Source: an uncultured Lachnospiraceae bacterium
GTDB lineage: Bacteria; Bacillota; Clostridia; Lachnospirales; Lachnospiraceae
Direction: 5' to 3'
DNA: 40,600 bases
NCBI GenBank assembly: GCA_902779505.1
Contig: CACZBZ010000002.1
Coordinates: 1 to 40,600, forward strand
How positions within the stretch are numbered: position 1 is the first letter of the stretch; every line of letters starts with the position of its first letter. Below, piece by piece: positions 1 through 6,735 of this stretch. Below the pieces are notes generated by a model, which did no database searches, was not told the DNA's origin, and worked only from the letters and a program-made list of their open reading frames with translations. The position numbers and the translations under genes are program-made.

Positions 1-530
1 TCGGCTACGGCTTTTCCAATGATAAGTTAAGAGAGATCGGAGTAAAACTGGGTGCGGATATTCCCTTCTGTATTGAAGGAGGAACATTCCTTTCCGAAGG
101 TATCGGAGAGATACTTAGCCCTCTTCCACCCTGTCCGGATTGTTTTCTAGTGATTGCCAAACCGGATATCTCCGTTTCAACAAAAGAAGTATATGACCGA
201 CTGATACTTGATGATACAACAAAGCATCCTCAGGTTGATGCAATGATCGATTGCATCAAGTCAGATGATCTTAAAGGCATATGCGGACTTATGTCCAATC
301 TTCTTGCTGACGTAACAGAAGATATGCATCCCATCATCGAGGATATGAAACAGTCGTTACTTAACGATGGAGCCATGGGTGCTCTTATGAGCGGAAGCGG
401 CCCCACCGTATTCGGAATTTTTGATGATAAAAAGAAAGCCGAAACAGCCCTCGAAAACCTTCATAATAAGCTTTCTTTCAAGCAGGGATTCGTTACGGTT
501 CCTGCCCGCAGCGGTATCGCAATTGTCTAG
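1..530 (+). CDS. ispE: 4-diphosphocytidyl-2-C-methyl-D-erythritol kinase, C-terminal part
   Basis: The window opens inside this gene; codons are in frame from base 3, so the 5' part is missing. IspE is a cytoplasmic GHMP-family kinase that phosphorylates CDP-methylerythritol in the MEP isoprenoid pathway. The visible part carries the family block GADIPFCIEGGTFLSEGIGE near the start and the glycine-rich GHMP motif GALMSGSGPTVFGIF toward the C-terminus. The GTG at 150 is an internal codon, not a start, because the conserved GADIPF block lies upstream in the same frame. The stop is TAG at 528-530. A GntR regulator follows 35 bp downstream on the same strand with its own ribosome-binding site. 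The identification is firm from motif order and spacing. Confidence 0.93.
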   Translation, partial: GYGFSNDKLREIGVKLGADIPFCIEGGTFLSEGIGEILSPLPPCPDCFLVIAKPDISVSTKEVYDRLILDDTTKHPQVDAMIDCIKSDDLKGICGLMSNLLADVTEDMHPIIEDMKQSLLNDGAMGALMSGSGPTVFGIFDDKKKAETALENLHNKLSFKQGFVTVPARSGIAIV

Positions 531-565
531 TTTTTATTATATTTGGAATTAATTTTGGAGGTAAT

Positions 566-1255
566 ATGGAGAACTTTATGTATTCCAATATGGATGCTCT
601 TCTTCCCCTTAGAGATGTGGTATTTAAAACTCTCAGACAGGCTATTCTTACCGGTGAACTTAAGCCCGGTGAGCGTCTGATGGAGATTCATCTGGCAGAA
701 AAGCTCGGTGTGTCACGTACTCCCATCAGAGAAGCCATAAGACAGCTTGAACTCGAGGGTCTTGTTGTAATGATACCTCGTAAGGGTGCTCAGGTAGCTC
801 ATATGACTGAGAAGAGTATGCTTGATGTTCTCGAAGTGCGTCTTGCCCTCGACGAACTCTCGGTTCGTCTTGCCTGCGAGAGAATCACCGATGAAGAGAT
901 CCTTAAGCTTAAAGAAGCCTGTATTGCCTTTGAAAAGGCGGTTGAGACTGCGGATTATAAAAATATTGCTTCAGCCGATGTGGCTTTTCATGATATTATA
1001 TTCGCATCTACCCGTAATCCGAGACTTTCGCAGATGGTTAATAATCTTGCGGAACAAATGTACAGATATCGATTTGAATATATAAAGGATTCTGCCATTC
1101 ATGCCGTTCTAATTAAAGAACACAGAATTATCCTGGATGCCATATCAAGCAGGGATGCCGATGCAGCCGTTAAGGCCATCCATACCCATATTAACAATCA
1201 GGAGAACGCTATTATCAGGCAGATTCGTGACGAGGAGAACAGTTCGGATGAATAA
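566..1255 (+). CDS. GntR-family transcriptional regulator, FadR subfamily (FCD domain)
   Basis: A 229-residue DNA-binding regulator. Residues about 15-75 form the winged helix-turn-helix, with the typical GntR signature LAEKLGVSRTPIREAIRQLE. Residues about 85-215 form an all-helical FCD ligand-binding domain. Within it, Asp and His in DVAFH, the His of KEHRIILDAI and the His pair in IHTHINN match the metal-binding positions of many FCD proteins, so a carboxylic-acid ligand held by a metal is plausible but not shown. The ATG at 566 follows TTTGGAGG. It overlaps the next gene by 8 bp, so the two are probably translated together. The target genes and effector cannot be deduced here. Confidence 0.9.
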   Translation: MENFMYSNMDALLPLRDVVFKTLRQAILTGELKPGERLMEIHLAEKLGVSRTPIREAIRQLELEGLVVMIPRKGAQVAHMTEKSMLDVLEVRLALDELSVRLACERITDEEILKLKEACIAFEKAVETADYKNIASADVAFHDIIFASTRNPRLSQMVNNLAEQMYRYRFEYIKDSAIHAVLIKEHRIILDAISSRDADAAVKAIHTHINNQENAIIRQIRDEENSSDE

Positions 1256-1676
1256 AGACGTTATGATATCCATTAAAGGGATGCATTTTCAGAACACCAG
1301 TGACGGTGACAATATAGAAGTAATCCAGCAGGGCCAGTATTATCACAGAGGCAATATGCATTATCTTGTATATGAGGAGCCTCTTGAAGGAAGCGACCAG
1401 GTTACTAAAAATATGCTCAAATTCAATGAGAGTAGCCTTTCCTACACAAAAAAAGGGCCTTTTTCCGGTTCTATGCTCTTTGATACCACGGAAAAGAATC
1501 TTTCAAACTATGTCACTCCTTTCGGGAACATAATTATGGGCATCGATACCAAGAAGATTGATATCAAAGAGGAAGACGGAAAGCTAAACCTTAAAGTTGA
1601 TTACTCTCTTGATGTCAATTACGAATATATGGCCGACTGCCATATCAGCATAGAAGCAACAGATTGCCAGAACTAG
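1248..1676 (+). CDS. DUF1934 (YwiB-like) family protein
   Basis: A 142-residue small cytoplasmic protein whose sequence fits DUF1934, the family of Bacillus YwiB, which folds as a calycin-like beta barrel and has no established biochemical role. Family-like stretches are DVMISIKGMHF at the N-terminus, the central YEEPLEGSDQVTKNMLKF, TPFGNIIMGIDTKKIDI, and the ending VNYEYMADCHISIEA. The open frame extends upstream, but ATG 1248 is preferred because it gives the family N-terminus and is preceded by GAGGAGAAC; it overlaps the GntR stop by 8 bp. Its 3' end overlaps the converging gene on the other strand by 32 bp. I see no signal peptide or membrane segment. Confidence 0.82.
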   Translation: MNKDVMISIKGMHFQNTSDGDNIEVIQQGQYYHRGNMHYLVYEEPLEGSDQVTKNMLKFNESSLSYTKKGPFSGSMLFDTTEKNLSNYVTPFGNIIMGIDTKKIDIKEEDGKLNLKVDYSLDVNYEYMADCHISIEATDCQN

Positions 1677-2136
1677 ACGGACCTGCTTTTTCCTGTGCTT
1701 TTTCCACAAACTGCTTCCATTTGCTCTTCTTTACTTCTGCATTTACCTGCTTACCGTGAAGTCCCTTAACTTCTGTAATGTAGATACCGCTTATGGTTGC
1801 CTTAACCTCTTTCTTAACCGGAACGCTGTCAAAAATGTTCGCATCACATACAAGCGAGAGAACCTGAGGTCCGATTTTGGCCTTCACAATGGGAAGTTTT
1901 GACATTCTCATAACCTTGGGAGCCTGATCTATAACAGCCTGGGGAAGTCCCGCATCCTTTAGTCTCATCTTTTTCTTATCAATAACAAGCATTGATACGC
2001 TCTGCTTCATTGCATCAAGCTGAGCCTGCTGCTCATCCTGTCTCTTCTGAGCTTTCTTTCCCAGAAAATAAAGAACAACTGCAATTATTATGAGTACACC
2101 CAGTATAATGAGCGTTATTATTAATGATTTACTCAA
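1645..2136 (-). CDS. Small membrane-anchored protein of unknown function
   Basis: A 163-residue protein that I do not recognise. Residues about 5-25 form one strongly hydrophobic segment (LIITLIILGVLIIIAVVLYF) followed by the positive stretch KKAQKR, consistent with an N-terminal anchor and a cytoplasmic remainder. A short Gln-rich, possibly coiled segment follows (QDEQQAQLDAMKQ), then a globular region containing a basic lysine-rich end. The start is TTG at 2136, supported by AAGGAGGATTACGAA just upstream; no in-frame ATG fits as well. Its last 10 codons overlap the end of the DUF1934 gene on the opposite strand, and the terminal GPSSSGNLLLLC is low in complexity, so the true family C-terminus may be shorter. 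Confidence 0.72.
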   Translation of the reverse strand: MSKSLIITLIILGVLIIIAVVLYFLGKKAQKRQDEQQAQLDAMKQSVSMLVIDKKKMRLKDAGLPQAVIDQAPKVMRMSKLPIVKAKIGPQVLSLVCDANIFDSVPVKKEVKATISGIYITEVKGLHGKQVNAEVKKSKWKQFVEKAQEKAGPSSSGNLLLLC

Positions 2137-2167
2137 TTCGTAATCCTCCTTAGAAAAATTCTATGTA

Positions 2168-2173
2168 ATTATA
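2168..2173 (-). promoter_or_regulatory. Probable -10 element (TATAAT) of the 1645-2136 gene
   Basis: On the minus strand the sequence reads TTGATATAATTAC, a perfect TATAAT about 31 bases before the TTG start. I could not find a convincing -35 box at 16-18 bp, so only the -10 element is claimed. It is divergent from the promoter of the plus-strand gene that starts at 2278. Confidence 0.45.
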
Positions 2174-2182
2174 TCAAGAAAT

Positions 2183-2224
2183 TGGACAAATTACTATAAA
2201 CTTTATTATAATATATACCGATAA
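2183..2224 (+). promoter_or_regulatory. Promoter region of the 2278 gene: sigma-28-like and sigma-A-like elements
   Basis: Two overlapping promoters can be read. The sigma-28 (SigD/FliA) reading is TAAACTTT at 2197-2204, 12 bp, then ACCGATAA at 2217-2224. It differs from the classical TAAAGTTT-N11-GCCGATAA by one base in each box and one base in spacing. The housekeeping reading is TGGACA at 2183-2188, 18 bp, then TATAAT at 2207-2212. The intergenic region is very A+T-rich, so the TATAAT could be chance; the GC-containing CCGATAA box is harder to explain that way. Confidence 0.55.
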
Positions 2225-2277
2225 TGTTAATAACAAGGATGTTAGCCATTAATGTACCATTATAAGGAGGGAAAGAT

Positions 2278-2847
2278 ATGGACGTAAACGGAATTACAAA
2301 TAATATCAATTCATATTCTACATATGAAAACACTTCAAAAGTAACAAAAGAAGCTGCTGCTGAAGTTGCCACCACTGAAAACGGTGTTGTATATGAGCCT
2401 TCCGGCAAAACTGATAACAAAACTGTTAAAGTTGATGCCGAATTCATCGCAAAGCTTCAGGCAGACGCTGAAGAAAGACTTACACAGTTAAAGAGTCTTG
2501 TTGAGAAACTTATTACCGGTCAGGGTAATGCAATCGGTTCAGCCGATGATATCTGGAGTTTCCTTCGCTCAGGTAATTTTACCGTTGATGCCGAGACAAA
2601 AGCTCAGGCTCAGGCCGATATCGCTGAGGACGGATACTGGGGTGTTGAGCAGACATCTGACAGAATTCTTGATTTTGCCAAGGCACTTGCCGGCAACAAT
2701 CCCGAGATGGCAGAAAAGATGAGGGAAGCTTTCAAAGAAGGATTTGAAATGGCTACCAAGACTTGGGGTGATAAATTACCTGACATCTCACAGAGAACAT
2801 ACGAAGCAGTCATGAAGAAATTCGATGATTGGGCTGCTGAAGCTTAA
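2278..2847 (+). CDS. Protein of unknown function with a possible motility-regulon promoter
   Basis: A 189-residue soluble, acidic, mostly helical protein that I cannot assign to a named family. Residues 1-60 are Asn/Thr/Ser/Ala-rich and look unstructured (MDVNGITNNINSYSTYEN at the start). Residues about 60-85 form an amphipathic helix (AKLQADAEERLTQLKSLVEKL) and the rest is helical with conserved-looking DIWSFLRSGNFTVD and GYWGVEQTSDRI. There is no Sec signal peptide or membrane segment. The ATG follows a near-perfect TAAGGAGGGAAAGAT, so strong translation is expected. It stands alone, divergent from its left neighbour and convergent with pyrD, with its own promoter and terminator. The disordered N-terminus and sigma-28-like promoter would fit an accessory protein of the flagellar regulon; this is inference. 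Confidence 0.8.
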   Translation: MDVNGITNNINSYSTYENTSKVTKEAAAEVATTENGVVYEPSGKTDNKTVKVDAEFIAKLQADAEERLTQLKSLVEKLITGQGNAIGSADDIWSFLRSGNFTVDAETKAQAQADIAEDGYWGVEQTSDRILDFAKALAGNNPEMAEKMREAFKEGFEMATKTWGDKLPDISQRTYEAVMKKFDDWAAEA

Positions 2848-2875
2848 AAAAGCACAATATTTTTACATAATATTT

Positions 2876-2916
2876 AAAAAGGCATCGTCGGTAAATATGC
2901 TACGACGGTGCCTTTT
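2876..2916. terminator. Bidirectional terminator between the 2278 gene and pyrD
   Basis: AAAAAGGCATCGTCG pairs with CGACGGTGCCTTTT across a loop of about 12 bases, with one G-T pair. A-rich and T-rich flanks on both sides make it work for both converging genes. Confidence 0.85.
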
Positions 2917-2921
2917 CAAGT

Positions 2922-3827
2922 CTAATTAACACATCCTATTATTTCATGTATATCGGCTATCTTTTCCTTATAAAGATAATCCTCTATTCCGGCGACAACT
3001 TCTTCCGTAAGATAGGGATTCACAAAATTCATGGCACCTACAGCAACCGCTGTTGCTCCTGCCATTAAGAATTCCAGCGCATCTTCCGCTCCGGCTATTC
3101 CCCCCATTCCTATAATGGGAATCTTAACAGCCTGTGCACACTGATAGACCATTCTCACCGCAATGGGCTTGATTGCCGGTCCGGACATACCTCCCGTCTT
3201 GTTTGCAAGTGCAAAAGTCCTTCGATTGATATCGATTTTCATGCCTGTAAGTGTATTGATCAACGAAATCGCATCTGCTCCGGCCGCCTCAGCGGCTTTT
3301 GCCATCTCGGTAATATCCGTAACATTGGGACTTAGTTTCATAATAACAGGTTTCTTTGCCCTGTCCTTGATCTTCTTCGTTATATCATACACGGATTCCG
3401 CTTTTTGTCCGAAGGCAATGGCCCCCTCTTTTACGTTGGGACAGGATATATTGATCTCCATCATATCAGCGCATGTATCACCCAGCCTATCAACCACTTC
3501 AAGGTAATCCTCAACCGACTTACCGCATACATTGACTATTATCCGAGTATCATATTTTTTAAGAAATTCCAGATCTCTTTCAATAAATACATCTATTCCG
3601 GGATTCTGAAGTCCTATGGCATTGAGCATTCCACCATAGACTTCCGTTACTCTGGGAGTACTGTTGCCTTCCCACGGAATATTGGCCACTCCCTTTGTAA
3701 CAACGGCACCCAGCTTGTTCAGATCAACAAACTCTCCGTATTCCATACCCGATCCGAATGTTCCGGAAGCAGTCATAACGGGATTCTTGAAATCAACACC
3801 TGCAATATTAATTCTTGTATCAGCCAT
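2922..3827 (-). CDS. pyrD: Dihydroorotate dehydrogenase B (NAD+), catalytic subunit
   Basis: A 301-residue FMN enzyme that oxidises dihydroorotate to orotate in pyrimidine synthesis; as a class 1B enzyme it passes electrons to NAD+ through PyrK. Visible marks are the N-terminal NPVMTASGTFGSG, the motif EINISCPNV with the catalytic Cys at about residue 129 (class 1 enzymes use Cys here, class 2 Ser), VIMKLSPN, SLINTLTG, and the C-terminal phosphate-binding GMGGIAGAEDALEF. The frame is open further upstream, but ATG 3827 is chosen because GGAGG sits just before it and the product starts like the family. In an undisturbed operon the pyrK stop would overlap this ATG as TAATG; the duplication in pyrK has broken that arrangement. 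Confidence 0.96.
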   Translation of the reverse strand: MADTRINIAGVDFKNPVMTASGTFGSGMEYGEFVDLNKLGAVVTKGVANIPWEGNSTPRVTEVYGGMLNAIGLQNPGIDVFIERDLEFLKKYDTRIIVNVCGKSVEDYLEVVDRLGDTCADMMEINISCPNVKEGAIAFGQKAESVYDITKKIKDRAKKPVIMKLSPNVTDITEMAKAAEAAGADAISLINTLTGMKIDINRRTFALANKTGGMSGPAIKPIAVRMVYQCAQAVKIPIIGMGGIAGAEDALEFLMAGATAVAVGAMNFVNPYLTEEVVAGIEDYLYKEKIADIHEIIGCVN

Positions 3828-3861
3828 TATATTGCTACCTCCTTTGCTTCGAACACCGGTC

Positions 3862-3983
3862 CGTCCGTACATATTCTTGCATTATTAACATGTGAATGAG
3901 AATCTTTCTCTACTGTCTTGCACGTCCGTACATATTCTTGCATTATTAACATGTGAATGAGAATCTTTCTCTACTGTCTTGCA
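3862..3983. repeat. Exact 61-bp tandem duplication within pyrK
   Basis: Copy 1 is 3862-3922 and copy 2 is 3923-3983; both begin CGTCCGTACATATTCTTGCA and end TACTGTCTTGCA and are identical base for base. Since 61 is not a multiple of three, the duplication shifts the pyrK reading frame. Removing one copy restores a continuous pyrK reading GPVFEAKEVAI and a TAATG overlap with pyrD. Confidence 0.97.
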
Positions 3984-4628
3984 TACACATCCGAGACAGG
4001 CACCGACACCGCAGGCCATACGCTCTTCAAGCGAGATGTACGCATCTATACCCTTTTCTTCACTGTATTTTTTGATTGCCCGCAACATAGGCATGGGGCC
4101 GCATGCGCAGATAATATCAGTAGAAAGACCCGAACCTTCAAGGGCATCCATTACATTGCCCTTTGTTCCTACAGATCCATCCTCAGTTGCCACATGAACC
4201 TTGCCGTATTGCTCCAATTCTTCTATTAAAAATGTATCATTATCTCTGTAACCCAGGAAAATATCTAACATGGGAGGTATTCCGATTCCACCCGCCATAA
4301 GAGCTATCTTCTTATCCGTAGCACGTGTTATGTCATATCCGTTGCCTAAAAGTCCCAGAATTCGCACTGCTCTTCCCGTCTTCAGGTGCGACATCTCATT
4401 GGTTCCTTTGCCGACAATCCTGTAAACAAGCCTTATTGCAGTCTTTTTTTCATCCACCTCACATATACTGATCGGTCTCGGGAGAAGTGTGGATGCATTA
4501 TTGGGATATACTCCGACGAACTGGCCGGGTATAACACCCTTTGCAAGATCCGTCTCCAGCCAGAGGCTAAATATATCACATGCTATCTCTTCATTTCTTA
4601 TTACGGTAGCCGAAGTCATTTTTTTCAT
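3885..4628 (-). CDS. pyrK: Dihydroorotate dehydrogenase electron-transfer subunit, frameshifted at its C-terminus
   Basis: As read, 247 residues. PyrK carries FAD and a [2Fe-2S] cluster and moves electrons from PyrD to NAD+. The FAD-binding motif LLPRPISIC is near residue 50, the nucleotide-binding GGIGIPPM near 113, and CGPMP near 176. The cluster cysteines lie in MACGVGACLGCVC (206, 211, 214), with the fourth at 233 in ARICTD. Immediately after D235 the frame moves into the second copy of a 61-bp duplication and ends in a foreign 12-residue tail (VQDSRERFSFTC). The expected ending GPVFEAKEVAI is present in the DNA but out of frame. All four cluster cysteines precede the break, so partial function is possible. 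ATG 4628 is preferred over 4643 for its better-spaced AAGGACC site and family-like N-terminus. Confidence 0.93.
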   Translation of the reverse strand: MKKMTSATVIRNEEIACDIFSLWLETDLAKGVIPGQFVGVYPNNASTLLPRPISICEVDEKKTAIRLVYRIVGKGTNEMSHLKTGRAVRILGLLGNGYDITRATDKKIALMAGGIGIPPMLDIFLGYRDNDTFLIEELEQYGKVHVATEDGSVGTKGNVMDALEGSGLSTDIICACGPMPMLRAIKKYSEEKGIDAYISLEERMACGVGACLGCVCKTVEKDSHSHVNNARICTDVQDSRERFSFTC

Positions 4629-4657
4629 ATCTTGGTCCTTCATATTCCTTACTCATT

Positions 4658-5962
4658 TTATTGAATTGTCAGATTATTGTACACAATTGCACCCTTGCAA
4701 ATTGTCATTTCTACATCACCTGTTATATCTGTGTTTTTGAAGGGAGAATTGGCGGATTTACTGCAAAAAACATCCGTTTTTTGTATCTTATCTGCGTCAA
4801 AAACTATCAAATTGGCATGTCTGCCAATTGCAAGTTTTCCTGCGTCAATTTTATAGAATTCCGCGGGATTTTTACTCATCTTGCAGAAGAGTTGCAGCAA
4901 AGTCATGTTATGTTTACGAACTAGTATGTCATACGATACCTTTAACGACGTCTCCAGACCAATTATTCCGCTGGGAGCATCCGTTATCGCTTTATCTTTT
5001 TCAAATTTTGCATGAGGAGCGTGATCTGTCGCCACACAATCGATTGTTCCGTCAAAAATTCCTTCGATAAGAGCAAGTCTGTCCTCCTCCGTTCGAAGTG
5101 GCGGATTCATTTTTGCATTCGTTCCGAATTTAATAACAGCCTCTTCTGTAAGGGCAAGATGGTGGGGAGTCACTTCAGCATAGATGTTATTTTTTCCTGT
5201 TCGCTTTTTTGCTTCCCTGATCAGCTGAACTGCTTCCTTGCTACTTACATGTTGTATATTGATTCTGGCTCCTGTCTCAAGAGCAAGATCCAGATCTCTT
5301 TTTACCATGTCGATTTCTGCCTGTCTGTCGCTTCCGCCGATTCCGTAATGCTTTGATGCCAGACCTCTGTTCACACCGTTATTTTCTATATACTTTGGAT
5401 TCTCTTCATGAAAAGAAAGTATGTATCCCTTTTCAGCCGATATCTCCATCGCCTTTCTGACGATTTCCTCTTCAAGAATGGGAATACCGTCGTCTGTAAA
5501 TCCTATGGCGCCGGCCTTGCTCAGGGCATCAAAATCAACCAGTTCCTTGCCTTTAAGCCCTTTTGTGATGCTGGCACAGGAATGAACGTTGATTCCCGTC
5601 TTTTTTCCTTTATTCAGTACATATTCCAGAGTCTCCACAGAGTCGATGGTAGGATTCGTGTTGGCCATCATAACAACATCTGTGAATCCACCTCTGGCAG
5701 CTGCCCGGGCTCCGGTCTCAATATCTTCCTTATATTCAAAGCCGGGGTCTCTGAAATGCACATGTACATCCACAAGCCCCGGTCCTATTATCTTATTGCT
5801 GCAGTCATATATATCCGGATTAAATCTCTTATAATCCGGATACTCAGCCTCTATGTCATCGTAGATATGCAATAAACCTTCATCATCTACAAAAATATCT
5901 CTTACTCTTTCATATTCTTCATATGGGTCAACAAGCAATCCTCCCTTGAGAACTAAACTCAT
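4658..5962 (-). CDS. pyrC: Dihydroorotase, class I
   Basis: A 434-residue zinc amidohydrolase that interconverts carbamoyl-aspartate and dihydroorotate, the third step of pyrimidine synthesis. Metal-site motifs of the class I enzyme are all visible: DVHVHFRDPG at about residues 65-74 (two His), INIQHVSS, VTPHHL, and CVATDHAPH with the catalytic Asp. The N-terminal and C-terminal beta segments (KGGLLVDPYEEYERV; RHANLIVFDAD) form the usual small composite domain. Start ATG 5962 overlaps the plsC stop as ATGA, with GAGGAGG inside plsC as its ribosome-binding site. It is followed 29 bp later by pyrK, so pyrC-pyrK-pyrD lie together. I found no PyrR-type attenuator or other leader before this run of genes. 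Confidence 0.96.
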   Translation of the reverse strand: MSLVLKGGLLVDPYEEYERVRDIFVDDEGLLHIYDDIEAEYPDYKRFNPDIYDCSNKIIGPGLVDVHVHFRDPGFEYKEDIETGARAAARGGFTDVVMMANTNPTIDSVETLEYVLNKGKKTGINVHSCASITKGLKGKELVDFDALSKAGAIGFTDDGIPILEEEIVRKAMEISAEKGYILSFHEENPKYIENNGVNRGLASKHYGIGGSDRQAEIDMVKRDLDLALETGARINIQHVSSKEAVQLIREAKKRTGKNNIYAEVTPHHLALTEEAVIKFGTNAKMNPPLRTEEDRLALIEGIFDGTIDCVATDHAPHAKFEKDKAITDAPSGIIGLETSLKVSYDILVRKHNMTLLQLFCKMSKNPAEFYKIDAGKLAIGRHANLIVFDADKIQKTDVFCSKSANSPFKNTDITGDVEMTICKGAIVYNNLTIQ

Positions 5963-6696
5963 ACAACCTCCTCCTTGTTGCGCTCATGTGTCTCAATAAT
6001 AAGCTGTCTGGCTACTTCAGGCAAAGCTTTGATTTCTTCCTTGGACATATCCTTTGTTACGAAGGGTTTTCCGTATTCAATGATAACATGCGTTTTCTTT
6101 ACCTTCGGTTTGTGGTCTTCAAATATATCAGCTGAGCCCACAATGGTAACAGGAATTACATCACACGAGCTCTTTTCGGCAATCTTAAAGCTTCCCCCCT
6201 TAAAAGGAAGGAATTCTCCTTCCACCTTGCTTCTTGTTCCTTCCGGGAAGATAAATATACTTGTTCCCTTCTTTACGGAATCCACAGCTTTAAGAATTGT
6301 CTGCATTCCCTGTCTTATATCATTTCTGTCAAGGAAAAGACATCCTATATTTTTCATCCACATATTAAATATGGGAACTTTCTTCATCTCAATCTTGGAA
6401 ATAAATCCTGTGGGACGTTTCATATATACATAATTGATAAGAATATCAAATATACTTCTGTGATTTGCTACATACAAAACAGCTCTGTCCTCAGGAATGT
6501 TCTCTTTTCCTTTGACGGTAATCTTGGTGCCCGTTATAAAAAGCACAGCACTGAATGCCCATCTTATAATAGCTAAAGAAGCCATAGCTTTGCTTTCGGG
6601 TGAAAACAGACCTATAAGCTGAAGTACAAGCCACACGGGCAATGATAATATTAAAAATAAGACAATAAACACTATCGCAACGATTGTTCTGATCAT
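5959..6696 (-). CDS. plsC: 1-acyl-sn-glycerol-3-phosphate acyltransferase
   Basis: A 245-residue membrane enzyme that acylates lysophosphatidic acid to phosphatidic acid. The first 25-30 residues are strongly hydrophobic (VAIVFIVLFLILSLPVWLVL) and anchor the protein; a second hydrophobic stretch lies near residues 50-65. The acyltransferase block I, NHRSIFD (H-x4-D), and block III, FPEGTRS, are present with normal spacing. An in-frame ATG lies 24 bases upstream, but ATG 6696 is chosen because GAGGAG precedes it and the product starts with the membrane segment. It sits between murF and pyrC and overlaps pyrC by 4 bp, linking phospholipid synthesis to the wall and pyrimidine genes in one transcript. 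Confidence 0.93.
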   Translation of the reverse strand: MIRTIVAIVFIVLFLILSLPVWLVLQLIGLFSPESKAMASLAIIRWAFSAVLFITGTKITVKGKENIPEDRAVLYVANHRSIFDILINYVYMKRPTGFISKIEMKKVPIFNMWMKNIGCLFLDRNDIRQGMQTILKAVDSVKKGTSIFIFPEGTRSKVEGEFLPFKGGSFKIAEKSSCDVIPVTIVGSADIFEDHKPKVKKTHVIIEYGKPFVTKDMSKEEIKALPEVARQLIIETHERNKEEVV

Positions 6697-6735
6697 TAAA
6701 CACTCCTCAAAAATACGCAATAATTAATTCGTAAA

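Noticed and set aside
3163-3507. Open reading frames on the strand opposite to pyrD and other long minus-strand genes
   Set aside because: They lie wholly inside well-supported genes, lack ribosome-binding sites and encode no recognisable product.
3828-3872. Longer PyrD starting at 3872
   Set aside because: The extra 15 residues read through the end of pyrK and the ribosome-binding site; the family starts at ATG 3827.
2922-6000. PyrR-dependent attenuator for the pyr genes
   Set aside because: Gaps between the genes are too short for antiterminator/terminator structures and none was seen.
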